Shown here: in pieces, positions 1 to 7,474 of the stretch
Layout: each line of letters begins with the position of its first letter
How positions within the stretch are numbered: position 1 is the first letter of the stretch
Assembly (NCBI GenBank): GCA_021734345.1
Contig: JAIPJC010000023.1
Span: 1-32,493, forward strand
Length of the DNA: 32,493 nt
Reading direction: 5' to 3'
From: Kiritimatiellales bacterium
Lineage (GTDB): Bacteria; Verrucomicrobiota; Kiritimatiellia; Kiritimatiellales; Pontiellaceae
Translations under genes and position numbers: made by a program
The notes under the pieces: model-generated
What the model was told of the DNA's origin: nothing
What the model saw: the letters and a program-made list of their open reading frames with translations, nothing else
Databases searched by the model: none

Positions 1-75
1 ACCGGCGGCGGGGCATCGCTTGAATTCATGGAAGGAAAGCAGCTCCCTGGCATCGTTGCCCTGACCGACAAGTAG
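1..75 (+). CDS. pgk: Phosphoglycerate kinase, C-terminal end (partial)
   Basis: The first 24 codons read in frame to a TAG stop and end in TGGGASLEF...LPGIVALTDK. This matches the well-known C-terminus of phosphoglycerate kinase, where the TGGGAS stretch lies in the nucleotide-binding domain and the enzyme ends shortly after an LPG-x3-L motif. The enzyme makes ATP from 1,3-bisphosphoglycerate in glycolysis, in the cytoplasm. Only the tail is inside the window, so the start and the rest of the gene cannot be judged. A clear intrinsic terminator follows 23 bases after the stop, so the glycolytic transcript ends here and is separate from the carbohydrate locus. Confidence 0.85.
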   Translation, partial: TGGGASLEFMEGKQLPGIVALTDK

Positions 76-98
76 TCCTGCCCGGCACGGAATGAAAA

Positions 99-127
99 AC
101 TCCCGTCGTCCGGCGGGAGTTTTTTTT
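99..127 (+). terminator. Intrinsic terminator after pgk
   Basis: A 7-bp perfect stem (ACTCCCG pairing with CGGGAGT), extended inward by further weak pairs, is followed directly by a run of eight T residues. This is a standard rho-independent terminator oriented for plus-strand transcription from pgk. Confidence 0.9.
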
Positions 128-173
128 GGTTCATGTCCCATTTGCGGGGAATGATTTTTTTGCGGATGCTCGT

Positions 174-252
174 TCGTAGATGCGATGCCCTCATCCCATT
201 TTCGGCAGCAGGGCTTCCCATGCGCAAAGCGGTGAGGGCACCGCTTCTACGA
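174..252. repeat. Imperfect long inverted repeat, REP-like
   Basis: The arms at 174-193 and 233-252 pair at 18 of 20 positions around a 39-base loop. The right side also contains its own shorter perfect hairpin, AAGCGGTG-AGGG-CACCGCTT, at about 227-246. Nested palindromes in an intergenic space are typical of REP-type elements and small non-autonomous mobile repeats. It lies beyond the pgk terminator and downstream of the stop of the minus-strand hypB, so it could also act as an end-of-transcript structure for hypB. I see no second copy in this window. Confidence 0.6.
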
Positions 253-313
253 TGACAACCCCTTTACCCGGAAATGGGTCATGAACCTTTTTTTGTCTAG
301 GGATCCGGTCGGA

Positions 314-1036
314 CTACAACCGTTCGAGATATTCGATCCATGCATCCATGCCGTCGCCGGTCTTGGCGCTGAGCTCGAAGGTGCAGGCACCAGGCTGGAC
401 CTGCTGGATATATTTGCGGCAGGCGGCGAGATCCCATTCGAGTGTTTTTGCCAGATCCATTTTGGTGAGGAGAATCGCCTTGGCGATGGCAAAAAGCACC
501 GGATATTTGACCGGCTTGTCTTCGCCCTCCGGTGTCGAAAGCAGGGCGACCTTGAAGCTTTCCCCGAGGTCGAACGCGGTGGGGCAGACCATGTTCCCGA
601 CGTTTTCAATGAAGAGAAGCTTCGTGCCTTCTTCGACGACCTCCGTGAGTGCGTGTGAAATTTGATGCGCGTCGAGGTGGCAGGAGCTGATTGTTTCAAT
701 CTGATGGATCTTGGCTCCCTTGCCGGCCAGCCGCCGGGCATCGCGGTCGGTCTGCTGGTCGCCCGTAATGACGGCGCATTTAATCCTGCCGTTGAGCCGC
801 TCCAGCGTTTTTTCGAGCAGTAGCGTTTTCCCAGACCCCGGGGCGGAAATCAGATTGATGGCAGTTATGCCATGTTCGGCCAGCCATGCGCGGTTCTGTG
901 CGGCCAACGTGTCGTTTTTCGCCAGCACCTTTTCCTCCAGCGTCACTGTCTTGGTGTGCACATGACCATGCTTGTGGTCGTGCCCGTGATGATGGTGATG
1001 TTCGTTTGCCTTTCCGCATCCGCATGTTTCGCACAT
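314..1036 (-). CDS. hypB: Hydrogenase/nickel maturation GTPase HypB
   Basis: A 240-residue protein with all the hallmarks of HypB, the GTPase that delivers nickel to [NiFe]-hydrogenase and sometimes urease. It begins with the high-affinity metal motif CETCGC (residues 2-7), followed by a histidine-rich tail (13-27). Next come a P-loop APGSGKT (65-71), the G-domain metal ligands CH (119-120) and C151 in the GNMVCP motif, and TKMD (191-194) for guanine recognition. The ATG is preceded by GGAGG at good spacing. No hydrogenase, hypA or urease gene is visible here, so its partner enzyme must be encoded elsewhere or left of the window. It sits between pgk and the sugar locus and is probably unrelated to it. 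Confidence 0.93.
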   Translation of the reverse strand: MCETCGCGKANEHHHHHGHDHKHGHVHTKTVTLEEKVLAKNDTLAAQNRAWLAEHGITAINLISAPGSGKTLLLEKTLERLNGRIKCAVITGDQQTDRDARRLAGKGAKIHQIETISSCHLDAHQISHALTEVVEEGTKLLFIENVGNMVCPTAFDLGESFKVALLSTPEGEDKPVKYPVLFAIAKAILLTKMDLAKTLEWDLAACRKYIQQVQPGACTFELSAKTGDGMDAWIEYLERL

Positions 1037-1131
1037 AGCCCACTTCCTCCCATGTTGCTGGAAATTCCACGCTCGGAGTCTAGCTCATTTACTGTAGGGA
1101 TCCATAATATTAATAGCCAGATGAAGGAGCC

Positions 1132-1953
1132 TTACTGCGCCTTGAAGAATCGGGCAATGCGTCCCGGCGGAAAGCCGTACATTTTTTTGAAAACCTTCGA
1201 GAAGTGGTAGGCATCGCAGAACCCGGTTTGTTCGGCGGCCTCCTTCACGCTCATGCGCTGGTTCTGCATGCGCAGGAACGCCTGCTTGCATCGTTCATTG
1301 TGCAGCACTTCGGTGGGGGTGGTGTGCAGCTCTTTTTTAAAAAGGTGGTTGATGTGTTGCGGCGAAATGTGGAAATGGGCGGCCAGCCTGCTGCGCGTTA
1401 CCGGTTCCATGTAGTGGTCGCGGATATGGTTCGCCATTTGGGCGGTGAGGGACGAGGGCGGGGTCAGTTCGGATGGGCTCCACCGTGTGCAGAGCCGCAG
1501 CCAGATTTCGCTGGCAACGGCTTGCAACAACGGTTCGCGCAGCGGGCCTGTTTTAATGAATGCTTCTGCGCATCGCCGGAATCCGTCGCACAGATCGGCA
1601 TCGATGTTCCGGGTGAGGCGTGCGGGTTCGATCCGGTTCGCCGGGTATTGCGCGGCGGCAAAAAGATCGCAGTGGATGCAACTGATGGATCCCTCTTCTT
1701 TCAGGCTTTTAAAGGTATGCCGTTCGCCCGGAAAGATGATCAGCAGATCGTTGTCGTTTGCCGTGAAAACCTGTTCGCCCAGTTCCAGCATGAAACTTCC
1801 GTGGTTGACCAGAATAAGTTCCATATCGGGAATAGTACGGGGTCCCCAGGTGTCGAAGGGTTTGGCCTGCATCCTGTGGTTAGAAATGTTGACGCGAGGG
1901 CGCACATCGGCCGATGGACAGGATCCCATGCTACAATCGTACATCTTATTCAT
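1132..1953 (-). CDS. AraC-family transcriptional regulator
   Basis: A 273-residue protein with an N-terminal cupin-like sensing domain and a C-terminal AraC-type double helix-turn-helix (about 170-270), including SRLAAHFHIS followed by the second helix pair SVKEAAEQTGFCDAYHFSKVFKK. It would bind DNA and activate genes in response to a sugar. The frame is open back to a TTG at 2007. I chose the ATG at 1953 because GGGTGA lies just upstream with normal spacing; an ATG at 1965 is also possible. It reads away from the UroD-like/GH78 gene train, whose start is 87 bases off, and so is the likely regulator of that train. The ligand is not known. Confidence 0.88.
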   Translation of the reverse strand: MNKMYDCSMGSCPSADVRPRVNISNHRMQAKPFDTWGPRTIPDMELILVNHGSFMLELGEQVFTANDNDLLIIFPGERHTFKSLKEEGSISCIHCDLFAAAQYPANRIEPARLTRNIDADLCDGFRRCAEAFIKTGPLREPLLQAVASEIWLRLCTRWSPSELTPPSSLTAQMANHIRDHYMEPVTRSRLAAHFHISPQHINHLFKKELHTTPTEVLHNERCKQAFLRMQNQRMSVKEAAEQTGFCDAYHFSKVFKKMYGFPPGRIARFFKAQ

Positions 1954-2040
1954 ATTTTCACCCATTTCTATCCAGAGGGCTTCCAGAGTATAACAGCCTC
2001 GTTTCAATGTAAATTACAACAGAACCACCAAAGGAGATGG
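1954..2040. promoter_or_regulatory. Divergent promoter region with a palindrome
   Basis: This 87-base gap separates the AraC regulator from the UroD-like gene and must hold both promoters. It contains the palindrome TGTAA-A-TTACA at 2008-2018, about 22 bases before the UroD-like start codon. The palindrome could be an operator, or the AT-rich part of a promoter. I cannot assign -35/-10 boxes with confidence. Confidence 0.35.
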
Positions 2041-3198
2041 ATGATGAACAACCGGGAACGTGTTAAAGCAATTCTACATTACCAACCGGTGGACAGCCTG
2101 CCGGTCGTCCATTTTGGGTTCTGGCCCGAGACGCTGGAGAAGTGGCATGGGGAAGGTCATTTGACCGAGGAGGAATCCAAAACTGGCTACGAAGGATGCC
2201 TTTCAATCGACCGGAAGCTGGGTTTTGACTTCAACTGGTTCAGCACGTTTTTCTATCACGGCTCCCTCCATCCCATGTTTGAACGCAAGATGCTTGAGGA
2301 GTTGCCGGACGGATCGAAGAAGGTGATGAATGCCTACGGCGTGGTGGAGATGGAAAAGCCGGGCGCGGGCAGCATTCCGATGGAGGTTTCGCACACGTTG
2401 ACCGACCGTGCGTCGTGGGAGGAGCACTATCTGCCGCGTCTCCAGTTTTCAGCTGAGCGCATTCAGCAGTCGTGGGTGATGAATCCCGACGACGGGACAT
2501 ACAAGGTGTTTTCCGCAGGCGGACTGGCGGTGCTGAAAGACGAGCGACGCTCGCAGCACTACGGCCTCTACTGCGGCAGCCTGATCGGTGATATCCGCAA
2601 CTGGCTCGGCGTCGTGGGCTTGAGTTATCTGCAAGTCGATGACGAGGATCTGTTCATGGAAATGGTGGGAACCGTGGCGGACCTCGACTACCGCAACACC
2701 GAGTACATCCTGAAGACCGGTGCGAAGTTTGATTTCGCCCATTTCTGGGAGGACATCTGTTTCAAGAACGGCCCGCTGGTTGCCCCGACCGTATTCAACG
2801 AAGTGATTGGTCCGCACTATAAGCGGATCACCTCGCTTTGCCGGCAGTACGGCGTCGATATTGTTTCAGTCGATTGCGACGGCTGGATCGACTCGCTCAT
2901 CCCGACATGGCTTGAAAACGGCGTGAACACCATGTTCCCGATCGAAGTAGGCACGTGGAACGCCTCCATCGCGCCGTGGCGCGAGAAATACGGGCGCGAG
3001 CTGCGTGGCGTCGGCGGCATGAACAAAACGGTTTTTGCAAAAGACCGGAAGGCGGTGGATGCGGAAATCGATCGGCTCAGGCCGTTGGTGGAACTCGGCG
3101 GCTACATTCCATGTCCGGACCACCGCCTCGCGCCGGATGCCGAGTGGGACAACGTTCGCTACTACTGCGACCAGATGCACAAAAACTTCCAGAGGTAA
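2041..3198 (+). CDS. Uroporphyrinogen decarboxylase (URO-D)-like protein 1
   Basis: A 385-residue cytoplasmic protein of the URO-D/methyltransferase fold. It opens with NNRERVKAILHYQPVD, the usual start of URO-D-like proteins near sugar loci. In MtaA/CmuA-type methyltransferases a zinc site is formed by HxC plus a distal Cys. Here the first part reads V-D-C (C279, no His) and a distal Cys sits at 358 in GYIPCPDH, so one ligand has changed. True heme-pathway function is unlikely given the neighbours. Strong Shine-Dalgarno AAGGAG lies at 2031; ATG codons at 2041 and 2044 are both possible and the second has better spacing. The open frame runs further upstream, but that part is antisense to the regulator. 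It is the first gene of the train, 6 bases ahead of the GH78 gene. Confidence 0.82.
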   Translation: MMNNRERVKAILHYQPVDSLPVVHFGFWPETLEKWHGEGHLTEEESKTGYEGCLSIDRKLGFDFNWFSTFFYHGSLHPMFERKMLEELPDGSKKVMNAYGVVEMEKPGAGSIPMEVSHTLTDRASWEEHYLPRLQFSAERIQQSWVMNPDDGTYKVFSAGGLAVLKDERRSQHYGLYCGSLIGDIRNWLGVVGLSYLQVDDEDLFMEMVGTVADLDYRNTEYILKTGAKFDFAHFWEDICFKNGPLVAPTVFNEVIGPHYKRITSLCRQYGVDIVSVDCDGWIDSLIPTWLENGVNTMFPIEVGTWNASIAPWREKYGRELRGVGGMNKTVFAKDRKAVDAEIDRLRPLVELGGYIPCPDHRLAPDAEWDNVRYYCDQMHKNFQR

Positions 3199-3204
3199 AA
3201 TGCC

Positions 3205-5850
3205 ATGATTGCTGAAAACCTGCGGTGCGAATATCAAACCGATCCGTTGTGCATCGACGCAGAACACCCGCGTCTAGGCTGGACGCTTTCCTCGACGGAG
3301 CGGGCGAAGCGGCAGACGGCATATCGCATTCTCGTCGCCTCGTCGTCGGAACGGTTGGCCGAAGAGATAGGCGACCTTTGGGATACGGGACGCGTGGAGT
3401 CTTCGCAAAGCCTGCAGGTGGAATATGCCGGAAGCCCGATGGAAAGTTTCCGCCGTCACTTCTGGAAAGTGCAGGTGTGGGATGAAGCCGGGCAACCCAG
3501 TGGTTGGAGCGATGTCGCGGAATGGGGTGCCGGCATTCTTCGCGACGACGACTGGGGTGGAGATTGGATGGCTTCGCAACGCAGGCTTCTAACCGCGGGC
3601 CCGCTGGAGCGCTACCGGAAACCATTTTTCATCAACAAGCCCGTCAAGCGGGCGGTTGTCTATTCCACGGCCACCGGATTCCATGAACTGTTTTTAAATG
3701 GCCGCAAGGTGGGCGACGATGTGTTGTCGCCGCTGTGGGCCAACTATCGCAAAACGATCTACTACGTCGCGCACGAGGTAACCGGCCAGCTCCATCAAGG
3801 CGACAATGTTTTTGCAGGCGAGCTGGGGAACGGATTCTACAATGTCGCCGGTGGACGCTATACGAAATTTGTCGGGTCGTTCGGCACACCGGCACTGCGG
3901 ATCATGCTGCGGATCGAGTATGCCGACGGGTCGGTTTCTGTGGTTGGTTCGGATCACACATGGAAGGTGGCTGAAGGGCCGGTCACGTTCTCCTGCATCT
4001 ACGGCGGCGAAGACTACGATGCCCGGTTCGAACAACCCGGCTGGAACGATGTCGGCTTCGACGACACGGCATGGGCCGAGGCCAGCTATTACGGAGCGCC
4101 GTTCAACGAGCTGCCGGGCGGAGCGCTTCGTGCGCAGATGGCCGCTCCCATCAAAGTGATGCAACGCTTCCCGGCGGTGGAAATTTCCCGGCCCGAACCC
4201 GGCGTGTGTATTTATGATTTCGGACAGAACTTTGCCGGTTGGCCGCGGCTCAAGGTTCGCGGAAAGGCGGGGGCCTGCATCCGGATTAAACCGGGTGAAC
4301 TGCTGGATGCGGCCGGCCGAATCAATCAGCAAACGTCGGTTGGAATCAGTAAAACGGAAATCTATTTCAGCTACACGCTCAAGGGCGCAGGCGAGGAAGA
4401 GTGGCATCCCTCTTTTTCCTACACCGGATTCCGCTATGCCGAAGTGTCCATCGATGGCGATGCGGAAATTATCGCCTTGGACGGTGAATTTGTCCATTCG
4501 TCGACCGGTCGCGCCGGCGCGTTTTCCTGCTCCAACGAACTGCTCAACCGGATTGACCGGTTGGTCGACAACGCGGTGCGCAGCAACTTCCAGGCGGTGC
4601 TGACCGATTGCCCGCACCGTGAAAAGCTGGGCTGGCTCGAAGTGGCGCATTTGATGGGGCCGTCGATCCTCTACAATTATGACGCCGCATCGTTCTATGG
4701 GAAAGTCGTCCGCGATGCCGCCGAAGCCCAGCTGGACACCGGGCTGGTGCCGGACATCGCTCCCGAATACGTGGTTTTCCAGGGCGGGTTCCGCGACTCT
4801 CCGGAGTGGGGCAGCGCGATGGTTCTTATTCCATGGATGCTGTACCAATGGTTTGGCGACACCCGCGTGCTGGCCGAAAACTATTCCGCGATGACGCGGT
4901 ATGTCGGCTATCTTGCGAGTGTTGCGGTGGACGACGTGGTTTATCAAGGGTTGGGCGACTGGTACGACATCGGCCCGGGCTTTCCCGGACCGTCCAAGCT
5001 GACACCGGCCGGGGTGATGCCCACCGCGTTCTATTATCACAACCTGCGCATTCTTGAACGCACGGCCGCTCTGCTGGGGAAGACGGACGATGTCTCACGG
5101 TTTGCGGAGCGTGCGGCGCAGGTTCGCGCGCGGTTCCACGATACGTTCTTCCAGGCCGATAAAGGCTACTACGCCACGGGTAGCCAGGCGGCCCAGTCGA
5201 TTGCACTGGTCTATAATCTTGTGCCGGAGGAGTTCCGCGCCGGCGTGGTGCGGCAGCTCGTGCATGGTGTGGAGTCGCGCGGCGACCGGCAGACCGCCGG
5301 CGATGTCGGCTACCGGTATCTGATCCGCGCCCTGATCGATGCGGGGCGTTCGGATTTGCTGTACCGGATGAACACCCGCACCAACGATCCCAGCTATGGA
5401 TATCAATTGGCGCAAGGCGTCACCAGTCTGGCCGAGGCATGGGACGCCACGCCGGCGACTTCGCAAAACCACTGTATGCTCGGACACGTTCAGGAGTGGT
5501 TCATGTCGTCGCTTGCGGGCATCGGGCAGGAAGAAGATTCCACGGGATTTGAACGCATTGTCGTCAAGCCTTTTGTTCCGGCCGGCCTGGAACGTGTTTC
5601 GGCGCATTACGATTCAGTGAGGGGTCGGATCGAAAGCGAATGGTGCGCAGAGGGGAATCTCCTGAAGTTGCGGGTGAAGATTCCCGCGAACTGCACGGCC
5701 CGGGTCTTCATCCCCGCCACAGACGGATCGGTGGACGAGGGCGGCGTTCCGGTTGCATCGGCGGCGGGTGTGCGGTCGGTTGAATATGCCGACGGTTGCT
5801 GCGTCGCCACCATCGGCTCGGGCGAGTATCGGTTTGTGTCAAAAAAATAG
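3205..5850 (+). CDS. Alpha-L-rhamnosidase, GH78
   Basis: An 881-residue enzyme beginning IAENLRCEYQTDPLCID and PRLGWTL, the classic N-terminus of GH78 rhamnosidases. Beta-sandwich domains (about 1-430) precede the (alpha/alpha)6 barrel (about 435-770) and a C-terminal beta domain. The barrel holds T467-D-C-P-H-R-E-K-L-G-W-L-E479, matching the family's acidic signature around the catalytic pocket, then EWGSAMVLIPW and later QNHCMLGHVQEW. It would hydrolyse terminal alpha-L-rhamnose. No signal peptide is seen, so it likely acts in the cytoplasm on imported oligosaccharides. The start has AGAGG 9 bases upstream, just inside the end of the URO-D-like gene, so the two are co-transcribed. Length is normal for the family. 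Confidence 0.9.
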   Translation: MIAENLRCEYQTDPLCIDAEHPRLGWTLSSTERAKRQTAYRILVASSSERLAEEIGDLWDTGRVESSQSLQVEYAGSPMESFRRHFWKVQVWDEAGQPSGWSDVAEWGAGILRDDDWGGDWMASQRRLLTAGPLERYRKPFFINKPVKRAVVYSTATGFHELFLNGRKVGDDVLSPLWANYRKTIYYVAHEVTGQLHQGDNVFAGELGNGFYNVAGGRYTKFVGSFGTPALRIMLRIEYADGSVSVVGSDHTWKVAEGPVTFSCIYGGEDYDARFEQPGWNDVGFDDTAWAEASYYGAPFNELPGGALRAQMAAPIKVMQRFPAVEISRPEPGVCIYDFGQNFAGWPRLKVRGKAGACIRIKPGELLDAAGRINQQTSVGISKTEIYFSYTLKGAGEEEWHPSFSYTGFRYAEVSIDGDAEIIALDGEFVHSSTGRAGAFSCSNELLNRIDRLVDNAVRSNFQAVLTDCPHREKLGWLEVAHLMGPSILYNYDAASFYGKVVRDAAEAQLDTGLVPDIAPEYVVFQGGFRDSPEWGSAMVLIPWMLYQWFGDTRVLAENYSAMTRYVGYLASVAVDDVVYQGLGDWYDIGPGFPGPSKLTPAGVMPTAFYYHNLRILERTAALLGKTDDVSRFAERAAQVRARFHDTFFQADKGYYATGSQAAQSIALVYNLVPEEFRAGVVRQLVHGVESRGDRQTAGDVGYRYLIRALIDAGRSDLLYRMNTRTNDPSYGYQLAQGVTSLAEAWDATPATSQNHCMLGHVQEWFMSSLAGIGQEEDSTGFERIVVKPFVPAGLERVSAHYDSVRGRIESEWCAEGNLLKLRVKIPANCTARVFIPATDGSVDEGGVPVASAAGVRSVEYADGCCVATIGSGEYRFVSKK

Positions 5851-5899
5851 TTAAATATTTAGATCAAAAATTGACCTTTTATGTTAAGGAGTTGTGCCT

Positions 5900-7474
5900 A
5901 TGAAAAATGACACTTGGTATCTGAATGCGGTGTTCTACCAGATTTATCCGCAGACGTTTTGTGACAGCGACGGCGACGGAATCGGCGACCTGAAAGGCAT
6001 CGAGAGCAAGCTCGATTACCTGAAGGATCTCGGCGTGGACGCCATTTGGATCAACCCGATTTTCGAGTCACCAATGCTCGACGCGGGATATGACGTGACC
6101 GATTACCGCAAGATCCACCCGCGCTACGGTTCGATGGCGGACTTCAAGCGGCTGCTGCGCGAGTCGCACAAGCGCGGCATCCGCGTGCTCCTTGATCTGG
6201 CGCTCAACCACACCTCCATCTTCCACCCGTGGTTCCAGGAGTCGCGCAAGTTCAAGAAAAACAAATATTCCAACTGGTATGTCTGGAATGAAAACGAATG
6301 GTTTCCGAAGCTTCCCGGCAAATGGCTGACCAACCACCACGGACGGCACGAGTCGGCGTTTTCCACTTTCCATCAGGAGCAGGTTGATCTGAACTTCGGC
6401 CTCGCCGCGCTGGCCGACGATTGCGGCAACACGCCGAAGGATCCCGGCGTGAAGGCGCTCTGGGAGGAAATGCGGAATGTGGTTCGCTTCTGGCTCGATC
6501 TCGGCGTCGACGGCTTCCGCTGCGACGTGCCGGATGCGGTCGGCGTCAAAGCGTTCGCCAATGAACCGGAGCTGTCCGGCGCGTTCTGGAGCTACATCCG
6601 CAAGGCAGTCGATCAATATGGCGACCGCATGATGGTGGCGGAGCATTGGGACGATGATTCGCACGCGATCAACGACCTGAATTTCCATTTACAGTTCACC
6701 AAAAACTTCTGCCTGCTTTCGACGCATAAAGACACGCTCTTCAGCGAGAACCGGCAGTATATCCGCGCCGGCCGCGCCCTCGATCCGACCGGCTTCGACG
6801 AACACATCAACCTTCAGGTTTCCAATGTCCGGAAAAAAAACGCGGCCATCGCCATGCAGACAAGCAACCACGATCTGCCGCGTCCAAGCACCGGAAGCGA
6901 AGGTGACGATGATCTCACCATTCTGGCGCTGGCGATCAACCTCACGCATAACACGGTGCCGTTCATCTACTACGGCGACGAGCTGGGCATGATTGTTAAT
7001 CCGAACGCGCCGTCGGTGGAAGGCGCCGCGTTCAAAGCGCAGTACCGCACGCCAATGCAGTGGGCGTCCGGCAAGAACGCGGGGTTCAGCGGTGCACCGG
7101 AAAAGAAACTCTACCTTCCGCTTTCCAAGGATTGGAAAAGCCGCAATGTCGAAAAGCAGCTCAAGGATCCCGGCTCGGTGCTGAACGAAACGAAGCGGCT
7201 GATCGCGCTGCGCAAGAGCCATCCGGCGTTTGCGATAAGCGCCGAAAAGATCACGGTTCTGGCGGAAACGGGTAATCCGGTCTACATCTACAAACGCAAG
7301 GCGAAAAACCAAGCGGTGCTGGTGGCGGTGAATGCTTCGGCTTCGAAGCGCACGGTTGAACTGGACGTTGGCGAGGCTGGCCTGCTGCTCGCCCGGCATG
7401 GAACGCAGCCAACATGGGCCGATGGGCAATTGATCCTGCCGCCGCGCAGTTTTGCAATCTTCGAGGTGCGCTGA
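5900..7474 (+). CDS. GH13 alpha-glucosidase-type enzyme
   Basis: A 524-residue alpha-amylase-family enzyme with the conserved regions intact: DLALNH (region I), GFRCD with the nucleophile D209, the acid/base E248 in VAEHW, and D325 in SNHD. It begins WYLNAVFYQIYPQTFCDSDGDGIGDL, the usual opening of oligo-1,6-glucosidase, alpha-glucosidase and trehalose-synthase-like members. The region V sequence reads QVDLN rather than QPDLN, so exact linkage preference is open. It has no signal peptide and is expected to cleave alpha-glucosides in the cytoplasm. I chose ATG 5900 over the GTG at 5894 because AAGGAG lies 8 bases upstream of the ATG. Its stop overlaps the start of the symporter gene. Confidence 0.9.
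   Translation: MKNDTWYLNAVFYQIYPQTFCDSDGDGIGDLKGIESKLDYLKDLGVDAIWINPIFESPMLDAGYDVTDYRKIHPRYGSMADFKRLLRESHKRGIRVLLDLALNHTSIFHPWFQESRKFKKNKYSNWYVWNENEWFPKLPGKWLTNHHGRHESAFSTFHQEQVDLNFGLAALADDCGNTPKDPGVKALWEEMRNVVRFWLDLGVDGFRCDVPDAVGVKAFANEPELSGAFWSYIRKAVDQYGDRMMVAEHWDDDSHAINDLNFHLQFTKNFCLLSTHKDTLFSENRQYIRAGRALDPTGFDEHINLQVSNVRKKNAAIAMQTSNHDLPRPSTGSEGDDDLTILALAINLTHNTVPFIYYGDELGMIVNPNAPSVEGAAFKAQYRTPMQWASGKNAGFSGAPEKKLYLPLSKDWKSRNVEKQLKDPGSVLNETKRLIALRKSHPAFAISAEKITVLAETGNPVYIYKRKAKNQAVLVAVNASASKRTVELDVGEAGLLLARHGTQPTWADGQLILPPRSFAIFEVR

Noticed and set aside
1204-2040. Upstream extension of the UroD-like 1 frame
   Set aside because: It is antisense to the AraC regulator. The strong Shine-Dalgarno at 2031 and the family N-terminus fix the start at 2041/2044.
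3694-5040. A 448-codon minus-strand open frame inside the first GH78 gene
   Set aside because: Antisense shadow of a well-supported rhamnosidase; no family motif or ribosome-binding site.
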